Shown: positions 51,123-60,980, counted from the first letter of the stretch. The stretch: 64,000 nucleotides of DNA from RGIG7213 sp045540335 (GCA_045540335.1 JAZQHC010000017.1:1-64000); one strand, 5' to 3'. The notes: a model not told the origin generated them from the letters alone. Program-made: numbers and translations.

Positions 51123-51151
51123 ATTATACTATGGCAACGGTAAAAAATCAA
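51123..51151 (-). promoter_or_regulatory. Promoter of proB
   Basis: TTGATT (51151-51146), 17-base spacer, TATAAT (51128-51123). The leader to ATG 50971 is about 145 bases; no known riboswitch was recognised in it. Confidence 0.7.
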
Positions 51152-51191
51152 GTATATTTTTACATAATGAAATAAAATTTTGAGGTGGATG

Positions 51192-51503
51192 ATGAAGCAA
51201 AGCGTTAAAGTGCAGGTTGCGGGCGTTTCTTTTTACGTCGTTACGACCGACAGCGAAGAAAAAACGGAAGAAATAGCCAAGCTTGTGAATACCAAAATAA
51301 ACAATCTTGTTTTACAAACTACGAATTGCACCAAAATGAAAGCCGCCGCCCTTTGTGCGATGGATTACTGCAGGGAAGCATTGCAGCTTCGCGAAGAGGT
51401 TGAAGAGCTGAAGCGTAAATTGGAAAAGACGCAGGGTAAAAGCGGTGCGAAAAGCAGAAACGCGGAAAGCTTTCTTTCCGACCTGAACGGTGGCGGGGAA
51501 TGA
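51192..51503 (+). CDS. zapA: Cell division protein ZapA
   Basis: A ~103-residue ZapA-like protein, which bundles FtsZ. The N-terminal globular domain (VKVQVAGVSFYVVTTDSEE, AKLVNTKI) is followed by a coiled coil (LREEVEELKRKLEKT). The start is either ATG 51189 or 51192; AGGTGG lies just upstream of both, slightly favouring 51192. It overlaps the U32 peptidase gene by 4 bases (ATGA). Confidence 0.85.
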   Translation: MKQSVKVQVAGVSFYVVTTDSEEKTEEIAKLVNTKINNLVLQTTNCTKMKAAALCAMDYCREALQLREEVEELKRKLEKTQGKSGAKSRNAESFLSDLNGGGE

Positions 51504-53611
51504 GTGTAATAAAAAAACCTGCCCTGCTTCTTCCCGCGGGAAGCCCGCAAGCGCTTGACGCGGCAATAAAAGCAGGGGCAGACGAGGTATATTTCGGTGC
51601 GAAATCGTTTAATGCGCGCATCGGGGCAGAAAATTTTTCACCCCAACAAATAGAAGAAGCCGTAAGAAAATGCCATTTTTACGGCGTTAAAACGAATATA
51701 ACGCTTAACACCGTCGTGCACGACAGAGAATATGCAGACCTTTTGCGCCTGTGCGAGCTTCTTTACAGGGCAGATTGCGACGCGATCATCTGTGCCGACG
51801 CGGGCGTATGCGCTTTGATAAGAGATAATTTTCCCGATTTCCGCCTTCACGCCAGCACGCAGGCATCGGGCCACAATGCCGCCGCGGCGAGAATGTTTAA
51901 AAAAATGGGCTATTCGCGCATGGTGGTTGCAAGAGAAGCCTCGTTTGAAGATATTCTGCTGATGCGGAAGGACTTTCCCGAAATGGAATATGAAATTTTC
52001 GTTCACGGTGCGCTTTGCGTGTGCCATTCGGGAATGTGCTCGTTAAGTGCCTGCATGGGCGGCAGAAGCGGCAACAGGGGCGACTGCGCCCAGCCGTGCC
52101 GATTGCCCGATAAAAACGGCAGCTATCCGCTTTCGCTTAAAGACCTTTGTCTTGCAGGCTATATGACGGAGATAATAAGAAGCGGCGTTGCCGCCTTGAA
52201 GATAGAGGGCAGAATGAAAAGCCCCGAATACGTTTTCGGCGTTGGAAGCATATACAGGCGTATCATCGACGAAAACAGAGATGCGACCAAGGAAGAAATG
52301 CACACCCTTGCCGCATTGTTTTCGCGCGGCGGCTTTACCGACGGGTATTTTACGAAAACGGTCGGCCGCGGCATGCTTGGCGTAAGAAGCGAGCAAGACA
52401 AGGCAGTTACCAAGGAAGCAGAGATTACCGCCGCGTTTGAAATGAAAAACGCCAAGCGTACCCTGCCCGTTAAAATGACGGCGGAATTCAGGCTTGGCAC
52501 GGCGTGCCGTCTGCAAATGACGCATAAGGATAAATCGGTTGTGGTTTACGGCTCTGCACCGGAGATGGCAAAAACCGCACCGCTTACACCTGAAAGCGTA
52601 AAGAAAAATCTTATAAAGCTTGGCACTACGCCCTTTTCGGCAGACGAGGAGGATATATCCGTATTTCTTGACGATAACGTTATACTTCCCGTTTCTGCGA
52701 TAAATTCTTTAAGGCGTACTGCCGCAGACCGGCTTCTTTCAAAAATAGATACCGTGTATTATCCGCATAGGGCAGGCTTTGAATTACGGCCCGTGCAAAG
52801 GCAAAAGCCTGATGCGCCGAAAACCTCCCACAGGATAAACGTAGCCCATTTTACGCATGCATCGGGTATGCCGGGGCGCGTATTTTTAAGCGGATTTTCG
52901 CACATATTCCTTCCCATAGAGGAGTATCTTAAGGCAAACGACGCCGTAAGGGGCGTGGTTGACGGGGTAGAATTTCCCAACGTTACCATGATGTCTGAAT
53001 ACAACGCACTTGACGATATGGCAGTGCGCGTAAAGCTTGCCGGTATAAACCGCGTATGCGTAAACAATATAGGCTCGCTTGCCATTGCGCTGAAGTACGG
53101 CTTTACCGTTCACGGCGGTATCGGGCTTAACGTGCAAAGCGCACGTGCCGCAGACGAGCTTGCAAGGCTTGGCATAGAGGATTTCGTTGCACAAACCGAA
53201 ATAAAGCTTCCTGCCGTAAAAGCCATTGCCGAAAACATCGGGCAGAAAATAGGCGTTGCCGTTTACGGAAAGCTTCCCGTAATGACGGTTGAAAAATGCG
53301 TTATACGCGATATTGCAATGGGCAGTAATGCCCCCGAAATATCAAAGTGCGATTATTGCAGCACGCACGCGTATTCGTACATTACCGACAGAAGGGGCGC
53401 AAGGCTTCCCATAAGGCGCACCTTTACGCACAGAAATATAATTTACAACAGCGTGCCTATATACATGGCAGACAGAATGGATTTCGTTACCGACGAATGC
53501 ATAGGCAGCCTGCACTATTACTTCACCGACGAAAGCGCAAACGAAGCGGCAGAGGTTATAGAGGCGTACAGAAATTCCGCCGCAAGAAACGGCGATATAA
53601 AACGGTTGTAA
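51500..53611 (+). CDS. U32 family peptidase / RNA hydroxylation-type protein
   Basis: A 703-residue protein with the complete U32 signature EIFVHGALCVCHSGMCSLS from about residue 165 and further Cys (DCAQPCR). Members now known include RlhA and TrhP, which hydroxylate 23S rRNA or tRNA; others are listed as collagenase-like. The length and the C-terminal part with a CDYC-type pair (SKCDYCST) fit the long DUF3656-containing type. It follows zapA with overlap and precedes dut by 25 bases. Confidence 0.88.
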   Translation: MSVIKKPALLLPAGSPQALDAAIKAGADEVYFGAKSFNARIGAENFSPQQIEEAVRKCHFYGVKTNITLNTVVHDREYADLLRLCELLYRADCDAIICADAGVCALIRDNFPDFRLHASTQASGHNAAAARMFKKMGYSRMVVAREASFEDILLMRKDFPEMEYEIFVHGALCVCHSGMCSLSACMGGRSGNRGDCAQPCRLPDKNGSYPLSLKDLCLAGYMTEIIRSGVAALKIEGRMKSPEYVFGVGSIYRRIIDENRDATKEEMHTLAALFSRGGFTDGYFTKTVGRGMLGVRSEQDKAVTKEAEITAAFEMKNAKRTLPVKMTAEFRLGTACRLQMTHKDKSVVVYGSAPEMAKTAPLTPESVKKNLIKLGTTPFSADEEDISVFLDDNVILPVSAINSLRRTAADRLLSKIDTVYYPHRAGFELRPVQRQKPDAPKTSHRINVAHFTHASGMPGRVFLSGFSHIFLPIEEYLKANDAVRGVVDGVEFPNVTMMSEYNALDDMAVRVKLAGINRVCVNNIGSLAIALKYGFTVHGGIGLNVQSARAADELARLGIEDFVAQTEIKLPAVKAIAENIGQKIGVAVYGKLPVMTVEKCVIRDIAMGSNAPEISKCDYCSTHAYSYITDRRGARLPIRRTFTHRNIIYNSVPIYMADRMDFVTDECIGSLHYYFTDESANEAAEVIEAYRNSAARNGDIKRL

Positions 53612-53636
53612 ACCGCGAAAGAGAGTTACTGCAAAA

Positions 53637-54071
53637 GTGAAGATAAAATACAAAAAGCTTAACGAAAACGCCCGCGTTCCGCAGTATCAAAGCGAATACG
53701 CCGCAGGGGCAGACCTGTACTGCTGCGACGAGGATACCGTAATACCCGCAGGGCAAAGGCGGCTGATACACACGGGTATTGCCATAGAATGCGAAAGGTG
53801 CGACGTGGTTGCCCTTATCTGTGCCAGAAGCGGCCTTGCAAACAAGCACGGTATAACGCTTGCCAACGCCGTAGGCGTGGTTGACAGCGACTATCGCGGC
53901 GAGATAATGGTGTGCCTTGCCAATATATCAAGCGAGGATTACACCGTAACGAAAGGCGAAAGAATAGCCCAGCTGATGTTTTTGCCCGTTATAAAGGGCG
54001 AGTTTGAAGAGGGGCAGCTTTCCGACACTGCGCGAGGCGGCGGCGGATTCGGCTCTACGGGGAAGAAATAG
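53637..54071 (+). CDS. dut: dUTP diphosphatase
   Basis: A 144-residue trimeric dUTPase that hydrolyses dUTP to dUMP. The five motifs are visible: YAAGADLYC, ARSGLANKHG, GVVDSDYRGEI, GERIAQLMF and the C-terminal RGGGGFGSTGK. The start is a GTG at 53637 with a weak SD (GAGAG). Confidence 0.95.
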   Translation: MKIKYKKLNENARVPQYQSEYAAGADLYCCDEDTVIPAGQRRLIHTGIAIECERCDVVALICARSGLANKHGITLANAVGVVDSDYRGEIMVCLANISSEDYTVTKGERIAQLMFLPVIKGEFEEGQLSDTARGGGGFGSTGKK

Positions 54072-54256
54072 CGCGCACCTGTGCGGTCGGCAGTGCCGAC
54101 TGAAAGGGCGCGGGAAGATTTAAAAAAATCCCCGCGTACGGCTTGTGCGCCCTTTGTACGGGCAGAAAAACAAGCGAAAATATATAAAAAACGCACGATG
54201 AAAAGTGCGTAAAAAAACGAACGCGCATTACAATGCCCGTACGGCACAGGTGCGCG
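54072..54256. repeat. Nested palindromic element between dut and maf
   Basis: A 185-bp element closed by a perfect 13-bp inverted repeat, CGCGCACCTGTGC (54072-54084) with GCACAGGTGCGCG (54244-54256). Inside, in nested order, are hairpin GTCGGC/GCCGAC (54086-54100), AAAGGGCGC/GCGCCCTTT enclosing CGCGGG/CCCGCG, and GTACGGGC/GCCCGTAC enclosing ACGCAC/GTGCGT. It fits a multi-branched RNA or a MITE-like palindrome. No reading frame of note. Confidence 0.75.
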
Positions 54257-54284
54257 AAGCTAACGAAAGAGGAAAACGGACGAA

Positions 54285-54851
54285 ATGATATATTTAGCAT
54301 CGAAATCTCCGCGCCGCCGTGAAATACTTACAGAGGCGGGAATAGATTTCAAGGTTATATCCGTTGATGCCGACGAATCGTGCGATTTTTCGCCCGACCC
54401 GTGCGACCTTGTAATGGGTCTTGCGTGGCGCAAGCTGCGCTGTGCGGCAAAAAACGTAGGCCCTGAGGATATAGTTATCGCGGCAGACACGATAGTATAT
54501 TGCGACGGAATGGTTATGGGCAAGCCCGAAAGCGACGAGGACGCCTTTCGCATGCTCTCAATGCTTTCCGGCGGTTATCACGAGGTATATACCGGCTTTG
54601 CCGTTTGTAAGGGCAGCCGATACATAAGCGATTACGACCTTACGCGCGTACAGATGCGCGAAATAAAAAACGAAGAGATATACGCCTATATTGCAACGGG
54701 CGAATGTAAAGATAAGGCAGGCGCGTACGCCATTCAGGGCAGGGGCAGTATTTTCGTACAGCGTATAGAGGGAAGCTACCATAACGTGGTGGGTCTGCCT
54801 ATTTGTAAGGTGTATTCTGCCATTGCGGAATTGAACAAGAAGGGAACATGA
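54285..54851 (+). CDS. maf: Maf-family nucleoside triphosphate pyrophosphatase
   Basis: A 188-residue Maf/YhdE-type house-cleaning pyrophosphatase for non-canonical or m5- nucleotides. SKSPRRREIL, the AADTIVYCDG catalytic Asp, GKPESDEDAFRML, EVYTGFAV, DKAGAYAIQG and GSYHNVVGLP are all present. In Bacillus maf precedes mreB just as here. Confidence 0.94.
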   Translation: MIYLASKSPRRREILTEAGIDFKVISVDADESCDFSPDPCDLVMGLAWRKLRCAAKNVGPEDIVIAADTIVYCDGMVMGKPESDEDAFRMLSMLSGGYHEVYTGFAVCKGSRYISDYDLTRVQMREIKNEEIYAYIATGECKDKAGAYAIQGRGSIFVQRIEGSYHNVVGLPICKVYSAIAELNKKGT

Positions 54852-54855
54852 TCCT

Positions 54856-55872
54856 ATGCCGAAATATATAGGTCTTGATTTAGGGCAGGCAACCACGAAA
54901 ATATACTGCAAGGGCAGCGGCATCGTGTTAAGAGAGCCTACCGTTATCGCGTACGATGCGTTAAGGGGTGATATAATCGCCGCAGGCACGCAGGCGTCTA
55001 AAATGTACGGCAGAGTGCCAAAGGGAAAGCAGGCGGTGCGCCCGTTGAAAAACGGCGTTATAGACAGCTATGCAGACGCATCTGAATTGCTTTACTCGTT
55101 TTATTCCAAATTAAATCTGCGCGGCGTATTAAGCCGTCCGAAGGTTGCCGTAGGTATTCCGTGGGGCATATCGGAGGTGCAGCGAAATGCGTTTGAAAAC
55201 GTATGTATCGAGGCGGGCGCGGGCGCAGTTACCCATCTTGTAAGCCAGCCGATGGCGGCGGCGGTCGGCGCGGGTATAAACGTGCTGAAGGCAAAGGGCA
55301 GCTTTATATGCGACGTTGGCGGCGGTAAAACGCAGGCGGCGGTAATATCGTACAGGGGCGTTTTGCACGCTTGTACCATACCCGTTGGCGGGTGCGACCT
55401 TGACGATGCGATAATTTCATATCTTAAAACGGCGTACAACGTATTGATAGGGCAGTTAAGCGCGGAAACGCTTAAAAAGTCGGCAGGCTCTGCACATCCT
55501 GCGTATGACAGGGGTGCCGTAAAGGTTTACGGAAAGGATATCGTAACGGGCAGAGGGGCAGAGCTTAACGTATCCTCGGGCGAGGTGCGCGAGGCGGTAA
55601 CTGACTGCATCTGCGCCGTTTCCGACGGTATCGGCAGAATGCTTGAAAATCTTCCCCCGCGCATCGCTTCCGACATATTTGACAACGGCATGACGCTTTG
55701 CGGCGGCACGTCGCTTTTGCCGGGAATTGAAAAAGCCCTTGAAGAATCACTTGGCTTGCCCGTAAAAAGGGCAGTTCACCCGTTGGACTGCGTAGTTGCG
55801 GGAATAGGAAAAATAATTGATTCCCCCGGAGAGCTTACCGAGGTTGTAAGCCGCCAGGAATTATTGGATTAA
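54856..55872 (+). CDS. mreB: Rod-shape determining protein MreB
   Basis: A 338-residue actin-like ATPase that organises lateral wall synthesis. GLDLGQATTKIY phosphate-1, PKVAVGIPWGISEVQRNA, DVGGGKTQAAVIS phosphate-2 and LCGGTSLLPGIEKAL adenosine loops are visible. GQATTK departs from the usual GTANT motif, so it could be a diverged MreB/Mbl paralogue. Position before mreC-mreD supports the MreB assignment. Confidence 0.9.
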   Translation: MPKYIGLDLGQATTKIYCKGSGIVLREPTVIAYDALRGDIIAAGTQASKMYGRVPKGKQAVRPLKNGVIDSYADASELLYSFYSKLNLRGVLSRPKVAVGIPWGISEVQRNAFENVCIEAGAGAVTHLVSQPMAAAVGAGINVLKAKGSFICDVGGGKTQAAVISYRGVLHACTIPVGGCDLDDAIISYLKTAYNVLIGQLSAETLKKSAGSAHPAYDRGAVKVYGKDIVTGRGAELNVSSGEVREAVTDCICAVSDGIGRMLENLPPRIASDIFDNGMTLCGGTSLLPGIEKALEESLGLPVKRAVHPLDCVVAGIGKIIDSPGELTEVVSRQELLD

Positions 55873-55875
55873 CGT

Positions 55876-56715
55876 ATGAACAAATTTTTTAAAAGCAGAT
55901 TTTTTATAATTACCTGCACGTGTGCCGTGCTGCTTACGGTAGTGGTGGGGGCGTTGTCGGTATCGGGGCATTTATCCGTACTTACCAACGTTGTAAATAT
56001 CGCCGCCGCACCTTTTCAAAGCGGTTTTTCGTCGTTTGGAAAAGCGCTTGACGGATACAGGGATTATTTCTTTGCCGTAGATGAATTAAAGGCGGAAAAC
56101 GAAGCTTTGCGAAATCAGCTTGACAAATTGCAGGATAAAATATACGATGCGGAAGCCGTAATAGACGAAAACGAATTTTACAAGAATTTTTTGGGCATAA
56201 AAGAAGAGCATACCGACTATTCGTTTCTTGATGCAGACGTTATCGGAAGGGAAGCGGGCAACTTTACCACCGTATTTTCACTTGATAAAGGCACATCTGC
56301 TTCCGTACAGGTAAACATGCCCGTAATTTCGCAAAACGGCGGCCTTGTTGGGTATATAAGCGAATCGGGCGTTAACTGGTCTAAAGCGACCAGCCTTATA
56401 GACGCGTCGGCTTCAGTCGGCATATACATTGAAAGAAGCATGGCAACGGGCATTTTATGCGGCGATTATTTTCTTCAAAAAGACGGCAAGTGCCGTGTAA
56501 ACTATCTTGAAGGCGACGCCGACGTACAGCCCGGCGACCGAGTGATGACCTCGGGCCTTGGGTCTATATATCCAAGCAATATCGTTGCAGGGTACGTTGA
56601 AAGCGTTCATTACGACGATAATTTAAGAACGAAATATGCCGTGGTGATTCCCGCCGCGGATCTTGAAGCGCCCGAAAAGGTGATGGTGATAACCGATTTT
56701 CAGGCAGAAGAATGA
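55876..56715 (+). CDS. mreC: Rod-shape determining protein MreC
   Basis: A 279-residue protein with N-terminal membrane helix (IITCTCAVLLTVVVGALSV), a coiled coil (ELKAENEALRNQLDKLQDKIYDAE, in two heptad blocks) and an extracellular beta domain (DADVIGREAGNF, GDRVMTSGLGSIYP). It links MreB to the PBP outside. It starts 3 bases after mreB and overlaps mreD. Confidence 0.94.
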   Translation: MNKFFKSRFFIITCTCAVLLTVVVGALSVSGHLSVLTNVVNIAAAPFQSGFSSFGKALDGYRDYFFAVDELKAENEALRNQLDKLQDKIYDAEAVIDENEFYKNFLGIKEEHTDYSFLDADVIGREAGNFTTVFSLDKGTSASVQVNMPVISQNGGLVGYISESGVNWSKATSLIDASASVGIYIERSMATGILCGDYFLQKDGKCRVNYLEGDADVQPGDRVMTSGLGSIYPSNIVAGYVESVHYDDNLRTKYAVVIPAADLEAPEKVMVITDFQAEE

Positions 56716-57266
56716 TTTTAAAGAAAGGCATCGGCATGATCGGCACGGTAAGGATAAAATCAGCTATAAGGGTGTGCATATCTTCCATTGCGGTATTCGT
56801 TACCGCCATGCTTCAAATGTGCGTTTTTCCGTATTTCAGGGTGTTTGGGTGCATTCCCGATGCTTTGGGCGCGCTTTTGATATGCCTTGCCTTGTTTGAA
56901 GATGAAAGGGTAAGCTGCATACTTGCCGTTTGCGGCGGCTTTATTTTGCAGGCCGCGGGCACGGGGGGTGTATCGTACTATCCGCTGTTTTACCTTATAG
57001 CGGTAAGCGTTACGATGGCAATATCGTACGGCGTGTTTGAAAGCAGGCGCATTTCCGCTGTAACATCGGGTGCGGTATGCTTTATTGCCGAGGGGCTTAT
57101 TTCGTGTATTATGGCGGGCGGTACGTTTGCCCAGGCCTTTATTTACACGTTTGCCCCGCAGCTTCTGTATTCTTTGGCTTGCATGATACCCGCGTACGGC
57201 TTTTGCAAGCTTCACGGTGCTTTATTCGGCACTCGGAGGAAGATAAACTTTGAAAAATACGAATAA
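56712..57266 (+). CDS. mreD: Rod-shape determining protein MreD
   Basis: A 184-residue protein with five to six membrane helices (for example LQMCVFPYFRVFGCIPDALG and LLICLALFEDERVSCILAVC), as expected for MreD. Its start overlaps the mreC stop (ATGA) and its end overlaps the PBP gene by 17 bases. Confidence 0.9.
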   Translation: MILKKGIGMIGTVRIKSAIRVCISSIAVFVTAMLQMCVFPYFRVFGCIPDALGALLICLALFEDERVSCILAVCGGFILQAAGTGGVSYYPLFYLIAVSVTMAISYGVFESRRISAVTSGAVCFIAEGLISCIMAGGTFAQAFIYTFAPQLLYSLACMIPAYGFCKLHGALFGTRRKINFEKYE

Positions 57267-59316
57267 AAAATTTTATACAAGCGGTCTGTTTATATTGGGC
57301 GCGTTTTTCGTTGCCGTTTGCGCCTTTTACGCCGTAAGGCTTGTAAATATGCAGATAACCCGTTCGGAGGATTACGCCTTTATCAGCAGTAAAACGTACG
57401 AACGGCGCGAGGTGATACAGGCTGTGCGCGGCGAAATATACGACAGAAACGGAAAGCCGCTTATCACCAACGAATACACCAATACCGTTGAATTAAGCTA
57501 TAACGCGCTTAAAACGGTAACGCCGAACGGCAGAAATATAATTATTGCAAACCTTTATTCCGTAATGGAAGACCACGGGGAGGAGTTTGTTACAAGGTTT
57601 CCCGTAACGGGCACGTATCCGCACGTTCAGTACGATGATAAAGCCCTTGAAAGCACCACCACGAAAAACCGCTTTAACGCCTTTTTAAAGGCGAACAAAT
57701 TAAACGAGGATATCGGCTGTGTGGAATTGTTTGAATGGCTGCTTGAGCATTACGGTATAAAGAAAAACGGCAAATACCTGTACGAGGGCAAAACGCAATA
57801 CGCCGTTGTTGCCGTAAGGTACGAGCTTGATACTATGAATTTCGCCCCCGACAACCCCTTTATAGTTAAGAAAGATGCGGATATGCGCTTCGTAACCTCC
57901 GTTTTGGAAAGGGCATATACGGGTATCTACATAGAAAAAGAATGGCAGCGCATATATAACTATCCGGGCCACGCCTCGCACATATTGGGCAGGGTTGGCA
58001 AAATTCCCGAGGATATGATAGACGAATACCTTCAAAAGGGGTACGCGTATGATGCGATAGTCGGTATAGACGGTGCGGAAAAAGCCTTTGAAGAGCTTCT
58101 TTGCGGCACCGACGGCGTTCAGGTGTTCGTAGAAAACGAATACGGTACTGTAATATCGTCGTACGTGGAAAAAGAGGCCGTTGCAGGCAAAAACGTATTC
58201 TTAACGATAGATATAGACCTTCAGATAGATGCCGAGCAGCTTCTTGCCGATAACATAAAAACCGTTGTGGAAAACGCCAAAAACGAATCAGACGGGGCAA
58301 AAGCAGACAGCGGCGCAGTAAGCGCGATAGACCCAAACACCGGGCAGGTGCTTGCCCTTGCCTCGTACCCGTCGTTTGACCTTACCACCTTTACCGAAAA
58401 TTATTCGCAGCTTGCAAACGACGAAAAGCGCCCCTTGTTTAACCGTGCGCTGCTTGGCAATTACGCGCCGGGCTCTACGTTCAAGGTGGCTACCTCTGCC
58501 GCGGCACTTACAAACGGCATAGTTTCGCCGTATTCAAAGGTATATTGCTCCGGCAGGTACAATTATTACGACGATTACAAGCCGCGCTGCTGGAACACAG
58601 GCGGCCACGGCGAGCTTGACCTTCGAAACGCCCTCGGCGTTTCGTGCAACTGCTATTATTTTGACGTTGGCAGGCGTCTTGGTATAGACCTGCTTAACGA
58701 ATACTGCACGTCGCTTGGGCTTGGCGAATATACGGGTATCGAGCTTACCGAATCCAAGGGTGTTATTGCGGGCCCTGCGTATTACGAATCAGCGGGGCTT
58801 GGCGCGTGGAATCCCGGTGATACGCTTCAGGCGTCTATCGGGCAAAGCGGCAACGCCGTTACCCCGTTACAGCTTTCAACGTATATTTCCGCCGTTATCA
58901 ACAGCGGCGTAAGATATAAGGCTACGATACTGTACAAAACGGAAACGTTTTCGGGTAAAGAGGTTCAGTATAACGAGGCGGTCGTTTTAGGCAAGGCAGA
59001 GCTTTCTGCCGACCATTGCCGAATTATAAAAGAGGGTATGAAAAATTCCAAAGAGGTAACCTCTGCCACGAAAAGATATAAATTTCCGATAGGCTCGAAA
59101 ACGGGTACCGCGCAGATATCCACCACCGATAACAACGGCGTTCTTACGGCGTTTGCACCGTACAGCTCGCCGCAGATAGTCGTTTCGTGCGTTATCGAAA
59201 ACGGCGCAGCGGGCGGCAACGCCGCACCCACCGTGCTTGGCACGATATCAAGCTATTTCGGCCTTGATAAAAACGGCGAGCCGCTGCAAGCCGATGAAGA
59301 ACAAAATAACGGCTGA
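57250..59316 (+). CDS. Penicillin-binding protein 2-type transpeptidase
   Basis: A 688-residue class B PBP for peptidoglycan cross-linking during elongation. It has an N-terminal helix (FILGAFFVAVCAFYAVRLV), a dimerisation domain and the catalytic domain with Ser409 of STFK, SCN at ~465 and KTGT at ~617. The start is a TTG at 57250 with GGAGG 10 bases before it, inside the end of mreD. Position after mreBCD suits PBP2 (MrdA/PbpA); rodA is not next to it. Confidence 0.93.
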   Translation: MKNTNKKFYTSGLFILGAFFVAVCAFYAVRLVNMQITRSEDYAFISSKTYERREVIQAVRGEIYDRNGKPLITNEYTNTVELSYNALKTVTPNGRNIIIANLYSVMEDHGEEFVTRFPVTGTYPHVQYDDKALESTTTKNRFNAFLKANKLNEDIGCVELFEWLLEHYGIKKNGKYLYEGKTQYAVVAVRYELDTMNFAPDNPFIVKKDADMRFVTSVLERAYTGIYIEKEWQRIYNYPGHASHILGRVGKIPEDMIDEYLQKGYAYDAIVGIDGAEKAFEELLCGTDGVQVFVENEYGTVISSYVEKEAVAGKNVFLTIDIDLQIDAEQLLADNIKTVVENAKNESDGAKADSGAVSAIDPNTGQVLALASYPSFDLTTFTENYSQLANDEKRPLFNRALLGNYAPGSTFKVATSAAALTNGIVSPYSKVYCSGRYNYYDDYKPRCWNTGGHGELDLRNALGVSCNCYYFDVGRRLGIDLLNEYCTSLGLGEYTGIELTESKGVIAGPAYYESAGLGAWNPGDTLQASIGQSGNAVTPLQLSTYISAVINSGVRYKATILYKTETFSGKEVQYNEAVVLGKAELSADHCRIIKEGMKNSKEVTSATKRYKFPIGSKTGTAQISTTDNNGVLTAFAPYSSPQIVVSCVIENGAAGGNAAPTVLGTISSYFGLDKNGEPLQADEEQNNG

Positions 59317-59373
59317 TGCCTTTGCGTTTATAGGCTGACAGCCGTAAATAAATCGACAAATTTGCTTTTTTCA

Positions 59374-59402
59374 TTGACTTTTTCATTAGTATCTTGTATA
59401 AT
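59374..59402 (+). promoter_or_regulatory. Promoter of the catabolic cluster
   Basis: TTGACT (59374-59379), 17-base spacer, TATAAT (59397-59402). Confidence 0.75.
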
Positions 59403-59442
59403 CAATTTAAAATAATAATATATTGGAAAGAAGGGCCATATC

Positions 59443-60978
59443 ATGTTCAATTCCCCTTGTATGTCGCTTAAAGATCTGCTTGGCGAAGAATATTCCGCTT
59501 CAGTCTGCAATGCTGCCGTATATAACGGCTATGCAACGAAAGAACAGGCAGAGGCGATCCTTTGTGAAAAAATCGATTTTATGCCTGAAGAAAGACAGGC
59601 GGCAAACGAAAAAATGCTTGCCGACGTGGGTAAAAGCGTTATTCCCGCATTTGAAACCGATAACAACGGTGCGGCTACCGACGCGTTTTCAAAGGCGCTG
59701 CATAAATGCATGGCTCCGCTTTCTGCCAGGGGGCTTTGCCGTATAGGAGAAGACGGTAAGGTTTATTTTATCGGCAAAAGCGAGCATTATCACGCTTCGT
59801 TGGGGCACGGCTTCGGCGGATATAAGCTTATAGACAACGCGCGTAAGCTTGGCATTCCGAACGCTACGCACAACAATACCAGAGGTTACATAACGCGCCT
59901 TGCGGAAAGAGAGCTTATCAGGGCGGCAAACGGCGGCGTTAACGATGAAGAGCTTGAAAAAATACTGCAAAGCAGGCAGCCCAAGGTGCTTAACCGCTGT
60001 ATAAACCTTGAAACGGGAAGCCTTGCGTGCGAAGCCGGCCTTAAAATGATGCTTGCAAGATTCTACAAGCTTGACGGCACGTTTGCAGAGCCTAAATATT
60101 ACGGCAAAACGCCCGTATTCTTCGTTATGGGCGATATGAAGGGCACAAACGAGGGGAACTACCACGGCACTACCGTTATTGCCCAGACGTTAAGAGGTTT
60201 GTGGGGCGGATTTGCAAAGGCAGCAGAGAAAGCCGGCCTTTATAAGGTCGTTCCCGTTATGATAAACGACCTTGATGATTTTGAAGCAAAATTGAAAAAA
60301 TACAACAGCGGCAATTACAAAACCGCAGGCTTCAGCCACGAAATAATTCTTATGAACTACGGCGCTATCCGCCTGACGAAGGAATTTTTGCAGGGCGCGT
60401 ACAAGCTTTGCGCGGAATACGATACGCCTACCATGTGCGACGAAATTCAATCCTGCATGTGGTACGACGGAATGTTTTTGTTCAGAAAATGGGGGCTTAA
60501 CCCCGATTTTGCAGTCGTTGGCAAGGGCTTCCCCGGCGGCGAATATCCTGCAAGCAAGCTGATAACGACTGCCGAAATGGACGCGTTGAATCTTTTCGGT
60601 GCGCTTGTAACGAACGGCCAGGAGGAGCTTGCATCCCTTGCATACCTTATCACTATGGAATGGTCCAAGGCGAACAGCGAGCAGGTGAAAAACGCAGGCG
60701 AATACTTCTATTCCCAACTTGAAAATATCGCACAGGAAAACAGCACCCTTATCGTAAGGGCAGACGGCTTCGGCCACCTTGCGGGGCTTCGCTTTGCAAA
60801 GGTTGAAGAGGCGGCAAGATTCGCACAGATACTTAACGATATGTGCGTGGATATATCCGCACAGCTTTACAAGGCAAATTGCCCGCCCGTTGTGCTTGTT
60901 AAGCCGCCGCTTATCGCATCTGAAAACGCGATGGATTTCCTTTGCGGCAAGATAAGAGAAGCTATAAAGATGATGTAA
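59443..60978 (+). CDS. Class III aminotransferase-type PLP enzyme
   Basis: A 511-residue PLP enzyme of the class III aminotransferase fold. NLETGSLACEAGLKMML, MKGTNEGNYHGTT, DEIQSCMWYDGMFLFRKWGL (metal-free DEI site) and the PLP-Lys in VVGKGFPGGEYPASKL are visible. An N-terminal ~90-residue extension precedes the aminotransferase part. The substrate is not predictable. Gene context (FGGY kinase, amidohydrolase and isomerase downstream) suggests a sugar- or amino-sugar-type catabolic pathway. Confidence 0.82.
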   Translation: MFNSPCMSLKDLLGEEYSASVCNAAVYNGYATKEQAEAILCEKIDFMPEERQAANEKMLADVGKSVIPAFETDNNGAATDAFSKALHKCMAPLSARGLCRIGEDGKVYFIGKSEHYHASLGHGFGGYKLIDNARKLGIPNATHNNTRGYITRLAERELIRAANGGVNDEELEKILQSRQPKVLNRCINLETGSLACEAGLKMMLARFYKLDGTFAEPKYYGKTPVFFVMGDMKGTNEGNYHGTTVIAQTLRGLWGGFAKAAEKAGLYKVVPVMINDLDDFEAKLKKYNSGNYKTAGFSHEIILMNYGAIRLTKEFLQGAYKLCAEYDTPTMCDEIQSCMWYDGMFLFRKWGLNPDFAVVGKGFPGGEYPASKLITTAEMDALNLFGALVTNGQEELASLAYLITMEWSKANSEQVKNAGEYFYSQLENIAQENSTLIVRADGFGHLAGLRFAKVEEAARFAQILNDMCVDISAQLYKANCPPVVLVKPPLIASENAMDFLCGKIREAIKMM

Positions 60979-60980
60979 AA

